NCBI GenBank assembly: GCA_045430275.1
Contig: JAILXU010000004.1
Coordinates: 124,001 to 188,000, forward strand
Reading direction: 5' to 3'
Source of the DNA: Oceanobacter sp045430275
GTDB taxonomy: Bacteria; Pseudomonadota; Gammaproteobacteria; Pseudomonadales; Oceanobacteraceae
Length of the DNA: 64,000 nt
The position numbers and the translations under genes were made by a program. Below, one piece after another: positions 33,617 through 43,500 of this stretch; within the stretch, counting starts at the first letter, position 1; each line of letters starts with the position of its first letter. The notes under the pieces were generated by a model. It was not told the origin of the DNA, did no database searches, and saw only the letters and a list, made by a program, of their open reading frames with translations.

Positions 33617-34678
33617 GTGGAATTTCTTGTTGATTATGGAGCGTTCTTGCTCAAAACAGCCACGATTGTGGTGGCAATTCTGCTGATTGTTGCTGGTATT
33701 GCCAGTGTGAGTGCTCGTCAGAAAGCGCGCTCTGAAGGCGATCTGAGTATCCGCAAGCTGAATGAAGAACTTGAAGACTATGGCCATGCACTGGAAGAAG
33801 CCATTCTGGACAAACATGAGCTAAAAGCGCTGCATAAGGCCCGAGAAAAAGAAGCCAAAGCTGAGAATAAAGCTGCTAAGAAAAAAGCATCCGGGGACGA
33901 AGCCGAGCAGGACGTTCGAAAACGTGTCTATGTGATCGACTTCGACGGTGATATTCGTGCCAGTGATGTGGATTTCTTGCGTCAGGAAGTGTCTGCGATT
34001 CTGACCAAAGCAACCAAAGATGACGAGGTGGTTGTGTGTCTGGAATCCGGTGGAGGGATGGTTCATAGCTATGGTTTGGCGGCATCTCAGTTGCATCGGA
34101 TTCGTGAGCAAGAAATTCCCTTAACCATTTGCGTGGACAAGGTCGCTGCCAGCGGTGGCTATATGATGGCGTGTTTGGCTAATCACCTGGTTGCTGCGCC
34201 ATTCGCGTTGGTGGGTTCTATTGGTGTTATGGCTCAGGTGCCAAATTTCAGCAAGATTTTGAAGAAGCACGATGTGGATTACGAGCTGTTCACGGCAGGG
34301 GAGTTCAAGCGTACCGTGACCATGTTTGGCCATAATACTCCCAAGGCTCGAGAGAAGTTTCAATCCGATCTGGAAGAAACACATGATCTGTTCAAGCAGC
34401 ATATCCAGCAGTATCGAACTCAACTGGACGTCAATAAAGTGGCCAATGGTGATGTGTGGTACGGTCAGCAGGCTTTGGAGATGGGGTTGATTGATCAGGT
34501 AGGAACCAGTGATGATTATCTGGTCAAGGCGTGTGAGAACGCTGATGTGTTTGCTGTGCGTTACGAGCTGCGCAAGACCTTGCAGGAAAAGCTGGGTTTG
34601 TCGGCGCAGTTGGCAACTGAGAATGCGCTGTATCGTGTTCTGACCAGCATACAAAACAAACTGATCAGCAAAAGCTGA
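33617..34678 (+). CDS. sohB: SohB-type inner-membrane peptidase
   Basis: A serine peptidase of the SppA/S49 family, periplasmic side. The 353-residue protein has an N-terminal membrane anchor (about 10-30), a charged coiled segment (about 45-100) and the S49 domain. The nucleophile is Ser179 in DKVAASGGYMMA and the general base is Lys231 in FTAGEFKRTVTMFG, the usual S49 dyad. Translation starts at GTG 33617 after AAGGA. Length is as for E. coli SohB. Confidence 0.94.
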   Translation: MEFLVDYGAFLLKTATIVVAILLIVAGIASVSARQKARSEGDLSIRKLNEELEDYGHALEEAILDKHELKALHKAREKEAKAENKAAKKKASGDEAEQDVRKRVYVIDFDGDIRASDVDFLRQEVSAILTKATKDDEVVVCLESGGGMVHSYGLAASQLHRIREQEIPLTICVDKVAASGGYMMACLANHLVAAPFALVGSIGVMAQVPNFSKILKKHDVDYELFTAGEFKRTVTMFGHNTPKAREKFQSDLEETHDLFKQHIQQYRTQLDVNKVANGDVWYGQQALEMGLIDQVGTSDDYLVKACENADVFAVRYELRKTLQEKLGLSAQLATENALYRVLTSIQNKLISKS

Positions 34679-34708
34679 TCGGTCTGTTGTGCAGAGGCTG
34701 TGTACTGC

Positions 34709-35869
34709 TCAGTCTCTGCGCAGTGATTCCTTGACGGCAATCGGATTTGGGCAATTGAACACCACTACGTAGCTCGACACGACGAATGTGATGATCGCGG
34801 TTGCCTGAATCAATAACGACCCCTGAGTGCTGAGCAAGGCGCTTTCTACCGCCACAAAAGCGACCAGTAATGAAAACTCACTGATCTGCCCCAGTCGCAT
34901 GCCAATATCCCACGCCAATGGCTTGCGCTCACTGAAGCGCCCCAACAGTATCCTGAACGTCACCGGTTTGATGACCAGAATCAGCGTGGCCAGTACCGTC
35001 GCCGCCAGTGCAATACTGGAGAGCATGCTGAGATCGAAACCCGCCCCCAGAGCAAAAAAGAACATCACCAGGAAGAAGTCACGAAGTGGCTTCAGGCTGA
35101 TGGCAATGAATTGGGCAATGGGACTGGTTGCCAGAGTCACACCAGCAATGAAAGCGCCAATCTCATGCGTTAGCCCGGCCAGCTTGGCTCCCTCGGCCAT
35201 GGCCAGACACCAGCCAATGGCCAGAATAAACAGATATTCCTGATAGCGATCAAAGCGGGTTATCAGTGGCAACAGCAGGTATTTGACCAGACCATAGCTG
35301 ATGGCAATCAACAGCGGCAGGGCAAGGAAGGGCTGCCATACCGGCATATTGGCCTCGCCGCCGAGTACGCCCAGAAAAATCAGAGTGAAAATGGCGATCA
35401 TGTCTTGAAGTAGCAGCAAGCCGACCATTAAATCGCCCATATGCTTGTGGTGTAGCACGGTGGTTGGCAGGAGCTTCAGTCCAATAATCGTACTGGAAAA
35501 CATCATCGCCAACCCGATCACCACAGCGTCCATATTGGAGAAGCCAAACAGATGGCTGACACCGTAACCAACGCTAAAAAAAATCACAGAACTGGCAATG
35601 GCAACGGTTGATGCTTGTCGAAGTACGGCCAACAGCGCCCGAGGCTGCATGTCCAGACCGAGCAGGAATAACAGGAAAATAATGCCGATATGCGACATTT
35701 CTTCCAGTTGTTCCGGGTGTTCAACCCAGCCCATGCCGTATGGCCCGGCAATGGCGCCCAGAGCAATGTAGGCAATCAAAACCGGTTGACGGGTAAATAG
35801 AGCCAACGTCGCCAGCACAGTCGCGCCTGCGAAAATCAGAAAGATAGAAAAAACGATGTCTTGGTGCAT
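34709..35869 (-). CDS. CPA2-family cation:proton antiporter (KefB-like membrane domain)
   Basis: A 386-residue integral membrane protein with about twelve segments, similar to the membrane domain of KefB/RosB-type potassium or sodium antiporters. It has the family stretches HIGIIFLLFLLGLDMQPR, MMFSSTIIGLKLLP and HEIGAFIAGVTLA, the last including the conserved ion-binding region. The usual C-terminal TrkA-N regulatory domain is missing, but the protein ends cleanly, so this is probably a natural short form. GGGAGG precedes the ATG. Confidence 0.9.
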   Translation of the reverse strand: MHQDIVFSIFLIFAGATVLATLALFTRQPVLIAYIALGAIAGPYGMGWVEHPEQLEEMSHIGIIFLLFLLGLDMQPRALLAVLRQASTVAIASSVIFFSVGYGVSHLFGFSNMDAVVIGLAMMFSSTIIGLKLLPTTVLHHKHMGDLMVGLLLLQDMIAIFTLIFLGVLGGEANMPVWQPFLALPLLIAISYGLVKYLLLPLITRFDRYQEYLFILAIGWCLAMAEGAKLAGLTHEIGAFIAGVTLATSPIAQFIAISLKPLRDFFLVMFFFALGAGFDLSMLSSIALAATVLATLILVIKPVTFRILLGRFSERKPLAWDIGMRLGQISEFSLLVAFVAVESALLSTQGSLLIQATAIITFVVSSYVVVFNCPNPIAVKESLRRD

Positions 35870-36011
35870 GATGTCCTCCCGCGCACAGACTAAGACAGTT
35901 TACGCCCTGGAACCAGCCCCGGTTTGAAAGAGAGGAAATGTCAGGAAATTGTGTCAGGAAGTGGTTGCGAAATCCCGCCCTTTTGGAAAAAGGCGGGAAA
36001 GCGGGAAGGAT

Positions 36012-36506
36012 TTATCCGGCGTGGCGGCGGAACAAAGGACGAGAGTCGTGCACATCACCCTGATACGGATTGGTGAAAGTCTGGAATGCGGTAATAGCAT
36101 CCTCGACATCCTGATCCGCCCGCAGTGCAAAGCTGTTGAAACCGACGCGCTTCATAAAGAACAGCTGGTCAATCAAAACATCGCCAATCGCACGCAGTTC
36201 ACCCTGATAGCCATAACGTTCACGCAGCAAGCGCGCGGCAGAATAGCCACGACCATCGATGAACTTCGGGAAGTCGATGCAAATCAGTGCAAATTGCCCG
36301 GCGTGCTCGCCCACCAGATCAGCGGTTTCACCGCTTTCCAGTTGCAGTCCCAGCTTGCCGCTGGCAGCCAGAGAGGTCAGTTCAGCTTGGTGCTCTTGCC
36401 AGTACGTCAGTGACACAATGCTGAACTCACCAGCCTGCTGATCTTCTGCCAGTGCTTGCCACTGGTCTTGTTCAATGACTTGGGTGGAATTAAGCAGGGT
36501 TGCCAT
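36012..36506 (-). CDS. DUF934 protein, sulfite-reductase-associated
   Basis: A 164-residue DUF934 protein, nearly always found directly after cysI in Pseudomonas-like bacteria, implying a role in sulfite reduction. Features are FALICIDFPKFIDGRGYSAARLLRERYGYQGELRA and IGDVLIDQLFFMKRVGFNSF. AAGGAGG precedes the ATG at 36506, and the start overlaps the cysI end by 17 bp, so translation is probably coupled. Its biochemical role is unknown. Confidence 0.92.
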   Translation of the reverse strand: MATLLNSTQVIEQDQWQALAEDQQAGEFSIVSLTYWQEHQAELTSLAASGKLGLQLESGETADLVGEHAGQFALICIDFPKFIDGRGYSAARLLRERYGYQGELRAIGDVLIDQLFFMKRVGFNSFALRADQDVEDAITAFQTFTNPYQGDVHDSRPLFRRHAG

Positions 36507-38151
36507 AGACAGCCTCCTTGAAAACGTTGTGGCCAAGACGGCGGTAGGTTTCAACAAAATGTTCGCCTTCGAGGCGCTTGCTGACGTAACAATCCAGAAT
36601 GGTCGCAATGACATCTGGCATTCTGTCACGTGCAAAAGATGGCCCCAGAATCTTGCCCAGAGACGTATCACTGCCGGTGTTGCCTCCCAGCGACACCTGA
36701 TAGAACTCTTCGCCTTTCTTGTCCACACCCAGGATGCCGATGTTGCCAACGTGGTGGTGGCCACAGGCATTCATACAACCGGAAATGTTCAGGTCAATTT
36801 CGCCCAGGTCGTGCAGGTAATCCAGGTTGTCGAAACGCTGTTGAATGTCTTCGGCAACCGGAATGGATTTGGCGTTAGCCAGAGCACAGAAATCACCGCC
36901 AGGACAGCAAATCATGTCGGTCAGCAGCCCCAGTGTCGGTGTTGCCAGTCCCAATGATTTGGCTTCTTGCCACAGGTTGAACAGTTCTTGCTGCTCGACG
37001 TCGGCCAACACCAGATTTTGTTGGTGAGTGGAGCGAATTTCGCCCAGGCTATAGCGGTCGGCCAGTGTAGCAATACTGTCCATCTGCTCGGCCGTGACAT
37101 CGCCAGGAGCTGCACCGCGTTGTTTCAGCGACAGCGTCACAATGGCGTAACCAGTCTGCTTGTGCTGGCGCACATTGCGTTGCAGCCAGCGAGCAAACGC
37201 AGGGTTTTGGCTGCGTGCTTCAACCAGTGTGGCAGGCTCATCATCCAGAGTGCTGTAGCTCGGGTCTGTGAAGTGTGACTTGATGCGATTCAACTCTTCC
37301 TGAGTCAGTTTTCCATCACCGTCTCGCAGTCGCTGCCATTCTTCATTGACCAGCTCCGCCATGCGCTCAATGCCCAGGGCCTTGGTCAGAATCTTGATCC
37401 GAGCCTTGTATTTGTTGTCGCGACGACCGAACTGGTTGTAGGTGCGAATCACGGCATCGAGGTACGTCAGCAGGTCTTCTTCTGCGACAAACTCGTTAAT
37501 GACTGTGCCAACAATCGGAGTACGACCCAGGCCGCCACCGACCAGAATGCGATAGCCCAATTCACCGGCGTCGTTACGAATGATCTGAACGCCAATGTCG
37601 TGAACCTGAATCGCTGCCCGATCGACGTCTTCAACGGCGTTGACTGCAATCTTGAACTTGCGTGGCAAGAAGGCAAATTCCGGGTGGAAAGTTGACCACT
37701 GACGGATGATTTCGCAGTAAGGACGTGGATCAACCAGCTCCTCGGCAACCACACCGGCGTATTCGTCGGTGGTGGTGTTACGGATACAGTTGCCGCTGGT
37801 CTGCACGGCGTGCAGTTGTACCTTGGACAAATCTTCCAGAATCTGTGGGCAATCCTCCAGAGCTGGCCAGTTAAACTGAACATTCTGGCGGGTGCTGAAA
37901 TGCGCGTAACCCTTGTCATACGTTCGGGCAACGTGAGCCAATGCACGCATCTGATCAGAGTTCATGGCGCCATAGGGGACGGCGACTCGCAGCATTGGCG
38001 CGTAACGCTGAACGTAGATGCCATTTTGAAGACGCAGTGGCAGGAACTCCTCTTCGGAGATTTTACCCGCCTGATAGCGTTCCATCTGGTGCCGGAACTG
38101 AGCAACACGCTCGTTCAACAGCTGCTGATCGTACTCATTGTACTGGTACAT
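36490..38151 (-). CDS. cysI: Sulfite reductase hemoprotein (nitrite/sulfite reductase family)
   Basis: Reduces sulfite to sulfide in assimilation. The 553-residue protein has the two-fold nitrite/sulfite reductase repeats and the siroheme-[4Fe-4S] ligands CCPGGDFC and SGCMNACGHHH. The start MYQYNEYDQQLLNERVAQF is that of the Pseudomonas-type enzyme. No cysJ flavoprotein is adjacent, so the electron donor is likely ferredoxin or a separate reductase. The 192-bp AT-rich region upstream (38152-38343) probably holds the promoter. Confidence 0.95.
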   Translation of the reverse strand: MYQYNEYDQQLLNERVAQFRHQMERYQAGKISEEEFLPLRLQNGIYVQRYAPMLRVAVPYGAMNSDQMRALAHVARTYDKGYAHFSTRQNVQFNWPALEDCPQILEDLSKVQLHAVQTSGNCIRNTTTDEYAGVVAEELVDPRPYCEIIRQWSTFHPEFAFLPRKFKIAVNAVEDVDRAAIQVHDIGVQIIRNDAGELGYRILVGGGLGRTPIVGTVINEFVAEEDLLTYLDAVIRTYNQFGRRDNKYKARIKILTKALGIERMAELVNEEWQRLRDGDGKLTQEELNRIKSHFTDPSYSTLDDEPATLVEARSQNPAFARWLQRNVRQHKQTGYAIVTLSLKQRGAAPGDVTAEQMDSIATLADRYSLGEIRSTHQQNLVLADVEQQELFNLWQEAKSLGLATPTLGLLTDMICCPGGDFCALANAKSIPVAEDIQQRFDNLDYLHDLGEIDLNISGCMNACGHHHVGNIGILGVDKKGEEFYQVSLGGNTGSDTSLGKILGPSFARDRMPDVIATILDCYVSKRLEGEHFVETYRRLGHNVFKEAVYGNPA

Positions 38152-38343
38152 AGTGTCTCGGTTGCTATTGGTATGATCGTTATGTGGTTATTGGGCGCAC
38201 CTTATCAAACCGTCTTTATTCTTAAAATGACTATTTACTAATATATTGTTCGGTTTTGGTTATATAAAAGAATGCCTGACAGGCTGTGCCGGGCACAATA
38301 TACACGCCTGGTGTATGAGGCGTTGTCGAAAACCTGGCGAGAA

Positions 38344-39144
38344 TCAGTGTGTCAGGATGGTGTGATTCAGATGTTGTTCAGGACTTGAAAGGCTGCGCTG
38401 TAGATGACCCGGATAATCACTGAAGACGGCGTTTACGCCCGAAGATAGTAGCTTGGCAGCCTGAAGGGGATCGTTGACGGTATAGGCAAGTACGTGAAAT
38501 CCGGCTTCCCGAATGGCAGAGACCATCGCGCTGTCATGGAAATCAGCACAGTAATGAATGCCAGCGCACTGATACTGCTCCAGTCGTCGTAGCCAGTCGT
38601 CTGGCAACACTTCTGTGAGCCACGCCCGGCTGTATTCCGGCATGAGCTGTTGGCAGTATTCCAGTGCCAGTGGGTTGAAGCTGCTGAGCAAGACTGGAAA
38701 CGCAATGGGTAATCGGTGCAGCAGAGAGGCTACGGCCCAGACGGTTGGGTGCTCCTGACCGGAAACGGGTTTGATCTCCAGGTTCAGCCCAAGGTGATGG
38801 CGGGCCGCAAAATGCAGCAAATGTTGCAATTGCAGAATGGATTCACCCGCAAATCGATCGTCATACCAGCGCCCGTAATCCAGTTGTTGAAGCTCTGTCA
38901 GAGTGTGCTGAATCAGACGACCATGGCCGTTACTGCAGCGTTCCAGTGTGTCGTCATGAAAAATCACAGGAACTCCGTCGGCAGACAGAGCGACATCCAC
39001 TTCAAGCCATTGGATACCCTGATCGACCGCCAACTGACAGGCGGCCAGAGTGTTTTCGGGTGCGTGGCCGCTGGCACCGCGATGGGCAATCACACTGGGG
39101 AGGTTTTGATAAGCAACAGGAAGCGTGCAGGGGTGATAAGGCAT
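38344..39144 (-). CDS. ugpQ: Glycerophosphodiester phosphodiesterase (GlpQ/UgpQ family)
   Basis: Hydrolyses glycerophosphodiesters to glycerol 3-phosphate. The protein (266 residues from ATG 39144, or 274 from TTG 39168 in the overlap with the MATE gene) has SVIAHRGASGHAPENTLAACQLA, LEVDVALSADGVPVIFHDDTLERCSNGHG and NLEIKP, which carry the catalytic histidines and metal-binding acids. No signal peptide, so it is cytoplasmic like UgpQ. It follows the MATE gene with a 4-bp overlap or short gap and appears to be the last gene of the metH run. Confidence 0.93.
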   Translation of the reverse strand: MPYHPCTLPVAYQNLPSVIAHRGASGHAPENTLAACQLAVDQGIQWLEVDVALSADGVPVIFHDDTLERCSNGHGRLIQHTLTELQQLDYGRWYDDRFAGESILQLQHLLHFAARHHLGLNLEIKPVSGQEHPTVWAVASLLHRLPIAFPVLLSSFNPLALEYCQQLMPEYSRAWLTEVLPDDWLRRLEQYQCAGIHYCADFHDSAMVSAIREAGFHVLAYTVNDPLQAAKLLSSGVNAVFSDYPGHLQRSLSSPEQHLNHTILTH

Positions 39145-39164
39145 AAGTGGGGTCGTCTTCAGAG

Positions 39165-40520
39165 TCAATGAATCAGGCTAGTCCACTGGCGCCGTTGCCA
39201 GATCAGGCTGTAAATCAGGGAGAGAACAATACGCTGTAATCCTTGCAATATCCACACGCCCAGCAGGCCAAATCCGGCCACTGGCCCGATCAGGTAAGCC
39301 AGTGGCAAAAGCACACACCACTGCATCAGCAGGTTGATACGCATGACTTGTTTACTGGCTCCGGCCCCCAGAAGGGCTTGGGTCAGAACCATGGCGGTCA
39401 CTTCCAGCAAGATCACCAGCCCGGTCAGGCGCAGCGGCAATACGCCCAGTTCAATTAATTGCGGGTCGTTGGTGAAAACCGTCAAAATGGCTTCCGGGAA
39501 CATCCACAGCGGAGCGCCCAGAATCAGCATGATGAGAATGGTGACGCGCACGACTTCCCAGCCACTGCGGTGAGCATCTGTGGGTTTTCCCGCTCCCAGT
39601 GCGTGTCCAACCAGACTGGTTGAGGCAATGCCCATTCCGACGGCGGGCAAGATCAACAATAGCTGAAGGCTGATTAAAATGTGACCAATGGCATGGGCCT
39701 GAGTGCTGATTTGGCCGATGATCCAGAAAAAGACACTGATGCCGAACGCAAACAGGGTTTGTTGCAGGGAGTTTGGCCCGGCGAGTGTGATCAGTTGCCG
39801 GAGTGTGGTGCGGTTGGGCAGGGAAATGTTTCCCAGTCGATGGCGTTGGCGACGAAAAGTGAGCCAGGTGTACAGACCGCTACCCAGTACCAGAGAGACG
39901 GCGGTGCCCATGCCAGAGCCAACCGGGCCGACGCCTTCCCAGCTTCCCATGCCAAAAATCAGCAGGTAGCTGATGGCCACATTGGCCAGATGCATAATCA
40001 GCAAGATACGTAAGTAGAACCGGGTTTCGCCAATACCAGCCCAAAAACCACGATAGACAAAGTTCATGGCGACGGCGATCAGGGCCGCTGCCCGCCATTG
40101 AAAGTAGGGGACGGCAATGGCTGCGACTTCCGGGTCATCGGTCAGGAGAGGAATCAGAACCGGTGCGGCCAGAATCAGTAGCAGAGACAGAGGAATGCTG
40201 AACACAACGGCCAGTTGCAGGCCCGCCATAAAGGGTTCATTCAGGCGCTTGGTATCCCCCGCGCCCTGGCGGCGGGCGACGAGTGACTGCACCGCTGATG
40301 AGATCCCCATCACCAGCGATACCATAATAAACGCGGCGTAGCTGCCAATGCCGACAGCCGCCAATGCTTGATCGCCCAGGCGGCCAACCATGGCCGCATC
40401 AATCAGATTGATCACGCTTTGAGACAGCATGCCACCAATGATCGGCAGGCTGATGGCCAGAATCCGCTGCAGTCTGTCCGGCTCAATGTGCAGCAGGCGG
40501 CCAGTCCATGCCTGAATCAT
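39165..40520 (-). CDS. MATE family efflux transporter
   Basis: A 451-residue inner-membrane drug/sodium or drug/proton antiporter of the NorM/DinF superfamily. It has twelve predicted hydrophobic segments, the opening LAISLPIIGGMLSQSVINLIDAAMVGRLGDQALAAVGIG and the mid-protein turn LINLIDAAMVGRLG-like pattern. It starts 3 bp after metH ends and overlaps the next gene, so it lies in the same operon. Substrates are not predictable. Confidence 0.9.
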   Translation of the reverse strand: MIQAWTGRLLHIEPDRLQRILAISLPIIGGMLSQSVINLIDAAMVGRLGDQALAAVGIGSYAAFIMVSLVMGISSAVQSLVARRQGAGDTKRLNEPFMAGLQLAVVFSIPLSLLLILAAPVLIPLLTDDPEVAAIAVPYFQWRAAALIAVAMNFVYRGFWAGIGETRFYLRILLIMHLANVAISYLLIFGMGSWEGVGPVGSGMGTAVSLVLGSGLYTWLTFRRQRHRLGNISLPNRTTLRQLITLAGPNSLQQTLFAFGISVFFWIIGQISTQAHAIGHILISLQLLLILPAVGMGIASTSLVGHALGAGKPTDAHRSGWEVVRVTILIMLILGAPLWMFPEAILTVFTNDPQLIELGVLPLRLTGLVILLEVTAMVLTQALLGAGASKQVMRINLLMQWCVLLPLAYLIGPVAGFGLLGVWILQGLQRIVLSLIYSLIWQRRQWTSLIH

Positions 40521-40523
40521 GCG

Positions 40524-43500
40524 TTAGCGATCATAGCTGAGTGCAGGAGCCAGCCAGCGTTCCATGGTTTCCAGATCCATGGCTTTGCGTTCAGTGTAGT
40601 TCTCGACCTGGTCTTTATCGATTTTGCCCAGACCAAAGTATTTGGATTCCGGGTGAGCGAAGTACCAGCCACTGACGGAGGCGGCCGGGTTCATCGCAAA
40701 GCTTTCGGTCAGGGAAACACCGGTGTTGGCCTCGGCATCCAGCAAGCGGAACAGCGTGGCTTTTTCCGTGTGATCCGGGCAGGCCGGATAGCCTGGCGCT
40801 GGTCGAATGCCCTGGTATTTTTCCTTGATCAGCAGTTCGTTGGGCAAGTCTTCGTCTGATGCGTAGCCCCAGATGTCTTTGCGGACTTTTTCGTGCAGGC
40901 ATTCGGCAAACGCTTCTGCCAGTCGATCGGCCAGCGCTTTCATCATAATGCTGTTGTAGTCATCCAGGTTGGCGTCGTACTCGGCGGCAATCTGATCGGC
41001 TTCAAGGCCTGCGGTGACAACAAAAGCCCCCATGTAATCCTGCTGGTCGTCAGCCAAACCGCCTTCTGGTGCAATAAAGTCTGCCAGGGAGTAATTGGGC
41101 TGATTGTTCGGTTTGTCGGTTTGCTGACGCAAGTGGTGCAGTATGGCCAGTTCTTCCGATGGATTGTCCGGGTTGAATATGACCGTGTCATCGCTGTGAC
41201 GTTTGGCGGCTGGCCATAAACCAACCACAGCGCGGGCGCGGAACAGTTTTTCATCAATGATGCGTTGCAGCATCACCTGGGCATCCTTGAACAGATTGGT
41301 GGCCGCTTCGCCCACGACTTCATCGGTCAGAATGCGTGGGTATTTGCCCGCCAGTTCCCAGGACATAAAAAACGGCGTCCAGTCGATGTAGTCGACCAGT
41401 TCGGCAAGGTCAAAGTGATCAAACACCGTCAACCCCAGCTTGTTGGGTTTGACCGGTTGGTAATTATTCCAGTCATCACGGAAGGCGTTGTCTGTCGCTT
41501 TGGCATAAGGCAGCAAGGCTTTGGCTTTGCGATTGGCGTTACGCTGACGCAAATATTCGTACTCTTCGCGGGTTTCTTCGATAAAGGCTGGCTTGGCTTC
41601 CGGCGTGACCAGCTTTTGAGCGACACCTACCGCACGGGAAGCATCGGCCACGTAGCAGGCGATGTCGTTGCTGTATTGCTGTTCGATTTTTACCGCCGTG
41701 TGTGCTTTGGAAGTGGTTGCACCGCCAATCATCAGCGGAATCTGATAATCCAGACGTTGCATTTCGCGGGCGACGTGCACCATTTCGTCGAGAGAGGGCG
41801 TAATCAGACCGGACAAGCCGATGATGTCGCAATTCTGTTCCTTGGCAGCCTTGAGGATTTTTTCGGCGGGCACCATGACGCCAAGGTCGACCACTTCAAA
41901 GTTATTACACTGGAGCACAACCCCCACAATGTTTTTGCCGATGTCGTGAACGTCGCCTTTGACCGTCGCCATCAGGATTTTGCCCTGGCTTTCAACCTTG
42001 CCGTCTTTCTCTTCTTCAATAAAAGGCAGCAAGTAGGCGACCGCCTGTTTCATGACTCGGGCACTTTTGACGACTTGAGGCAGGAACATTTTGCCGGAAC
42101 CGAACAGGTCGCCAACGACGTTCATGCCATCCATCAAGGGGCCTTCAATGACTTCAATCGGGCGGTCAAATTGTTGACGCGCCTCTTCTGTGTCGGCTTC
42201 AACGTGCGCATTGATGCCTTTTACCAGGGCGTGGGCCAGACGTTCGCGGACGGGCAGGGAGCGCCACTCTTCGGTTTCTTTTTCCGCTTTACTGCCATCG
42301 CCCCGGTAGTTTTCCGCCACGGCCAGCAGCCGGTCGGTTGCATCGTCGCGACGGTTCAGCACCACGTCTTCGACCAGATCTTTCAATTCGGCAGGCAAGT
42401 CGTCGTAGACGGCCAACTGACCGGCGTTAACGATGCCCATGCTGAGGCCATTTTTAATGGCGTAATAGAGAAAGACCGAATGGATGGCTTCACGCACCGG
42501 GTTGTTGCCCCGGAAGGAGAACGACACGTTGGAAACACCGCCTGATATTTTGGCGTGGGGCAGGTTTTCGGTAATGAATTGGCAGCTGTTGATGAAGTCA
42601 ACGGCGTAGTTGTTGTGCTCTTCAATGCCGGTAGCAACGGCGAAGATGTTGGGGTCAAAGATAATATCTTCTGGTGGGAAACCGACTTCATCGACCAGTA
42701 TGCGGTAGGACTTCTCACAAATTTCATTTTTGCGGGCTTCGGTGTCTGCCTGGCCTACTTCATCAAAGGCCATGACCACAACGGCGGCACCAAAACGCAG
42801 GCACGATTTGGCTTTTTCGACGAATTCTTCTTTGCCTTCTTTGAGCGAAATGGAGTTCACCACCGCTTTGCCCTGAATGCATTTGAGGCCAGATTCGATG
42901 ATTTCCCACTTGGAAGAATCGACCATGATGGGAACGCGAGCGATGTCCGGCTCGGAGGCGATCAGATTCAGGAAGCGCACCATGGCGGCTTCGGAATCCA
43001 GCATGCCTTCGTCCATGTTGATGTCGATGATCTGAGCGCCATTCTCGACCTGTTCCCGTGCAACACTGAGTGCTTCGTCGTAGTTTTCTTCTTTGATCAG
43101 GCGTTTGAATTTGGCTGAGCCGGTGACGTTGGCGCGCTCACCGACGTTCACAAACAGGCTTGTTTCATCAAAGTTGAAGGGTTCGAGACCGGACAGGCGG
43201 CAAGCAGGTTTGATGTCGGGAATGTGGCGCGGAGCGTGTTGGCTGACGGCTTCTGCCAATGCCTTGATGTGTGCGGGTGAAGTACCACAGCAGCCACCCA
43301 GAATGTTCAGAAAGCCGCTTTGGGCAAATTCCTCAACGATGCTGGCCATTTCTTCCGGGGTCTGGTCGTACTCGCCAAATTCATTGGGCAGACCGGCGTT
43401 GGGGTGTGCGGAGATGAAACAACGGGATTTGGCCGATAGCTCTTCGACGTGTGGGCGCAGTTCTTCTGCTCCCAGTGCGCAGTTGAGGCCAATCGACAGT

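Noticed and set aside
34709..35869. Truncated KefB-type antiporter
   Set aside because: The TrkA-N domain is absent, but the end is clean and no remnant lies downstream, so a naturally short family member is more likely than a pseudogene.
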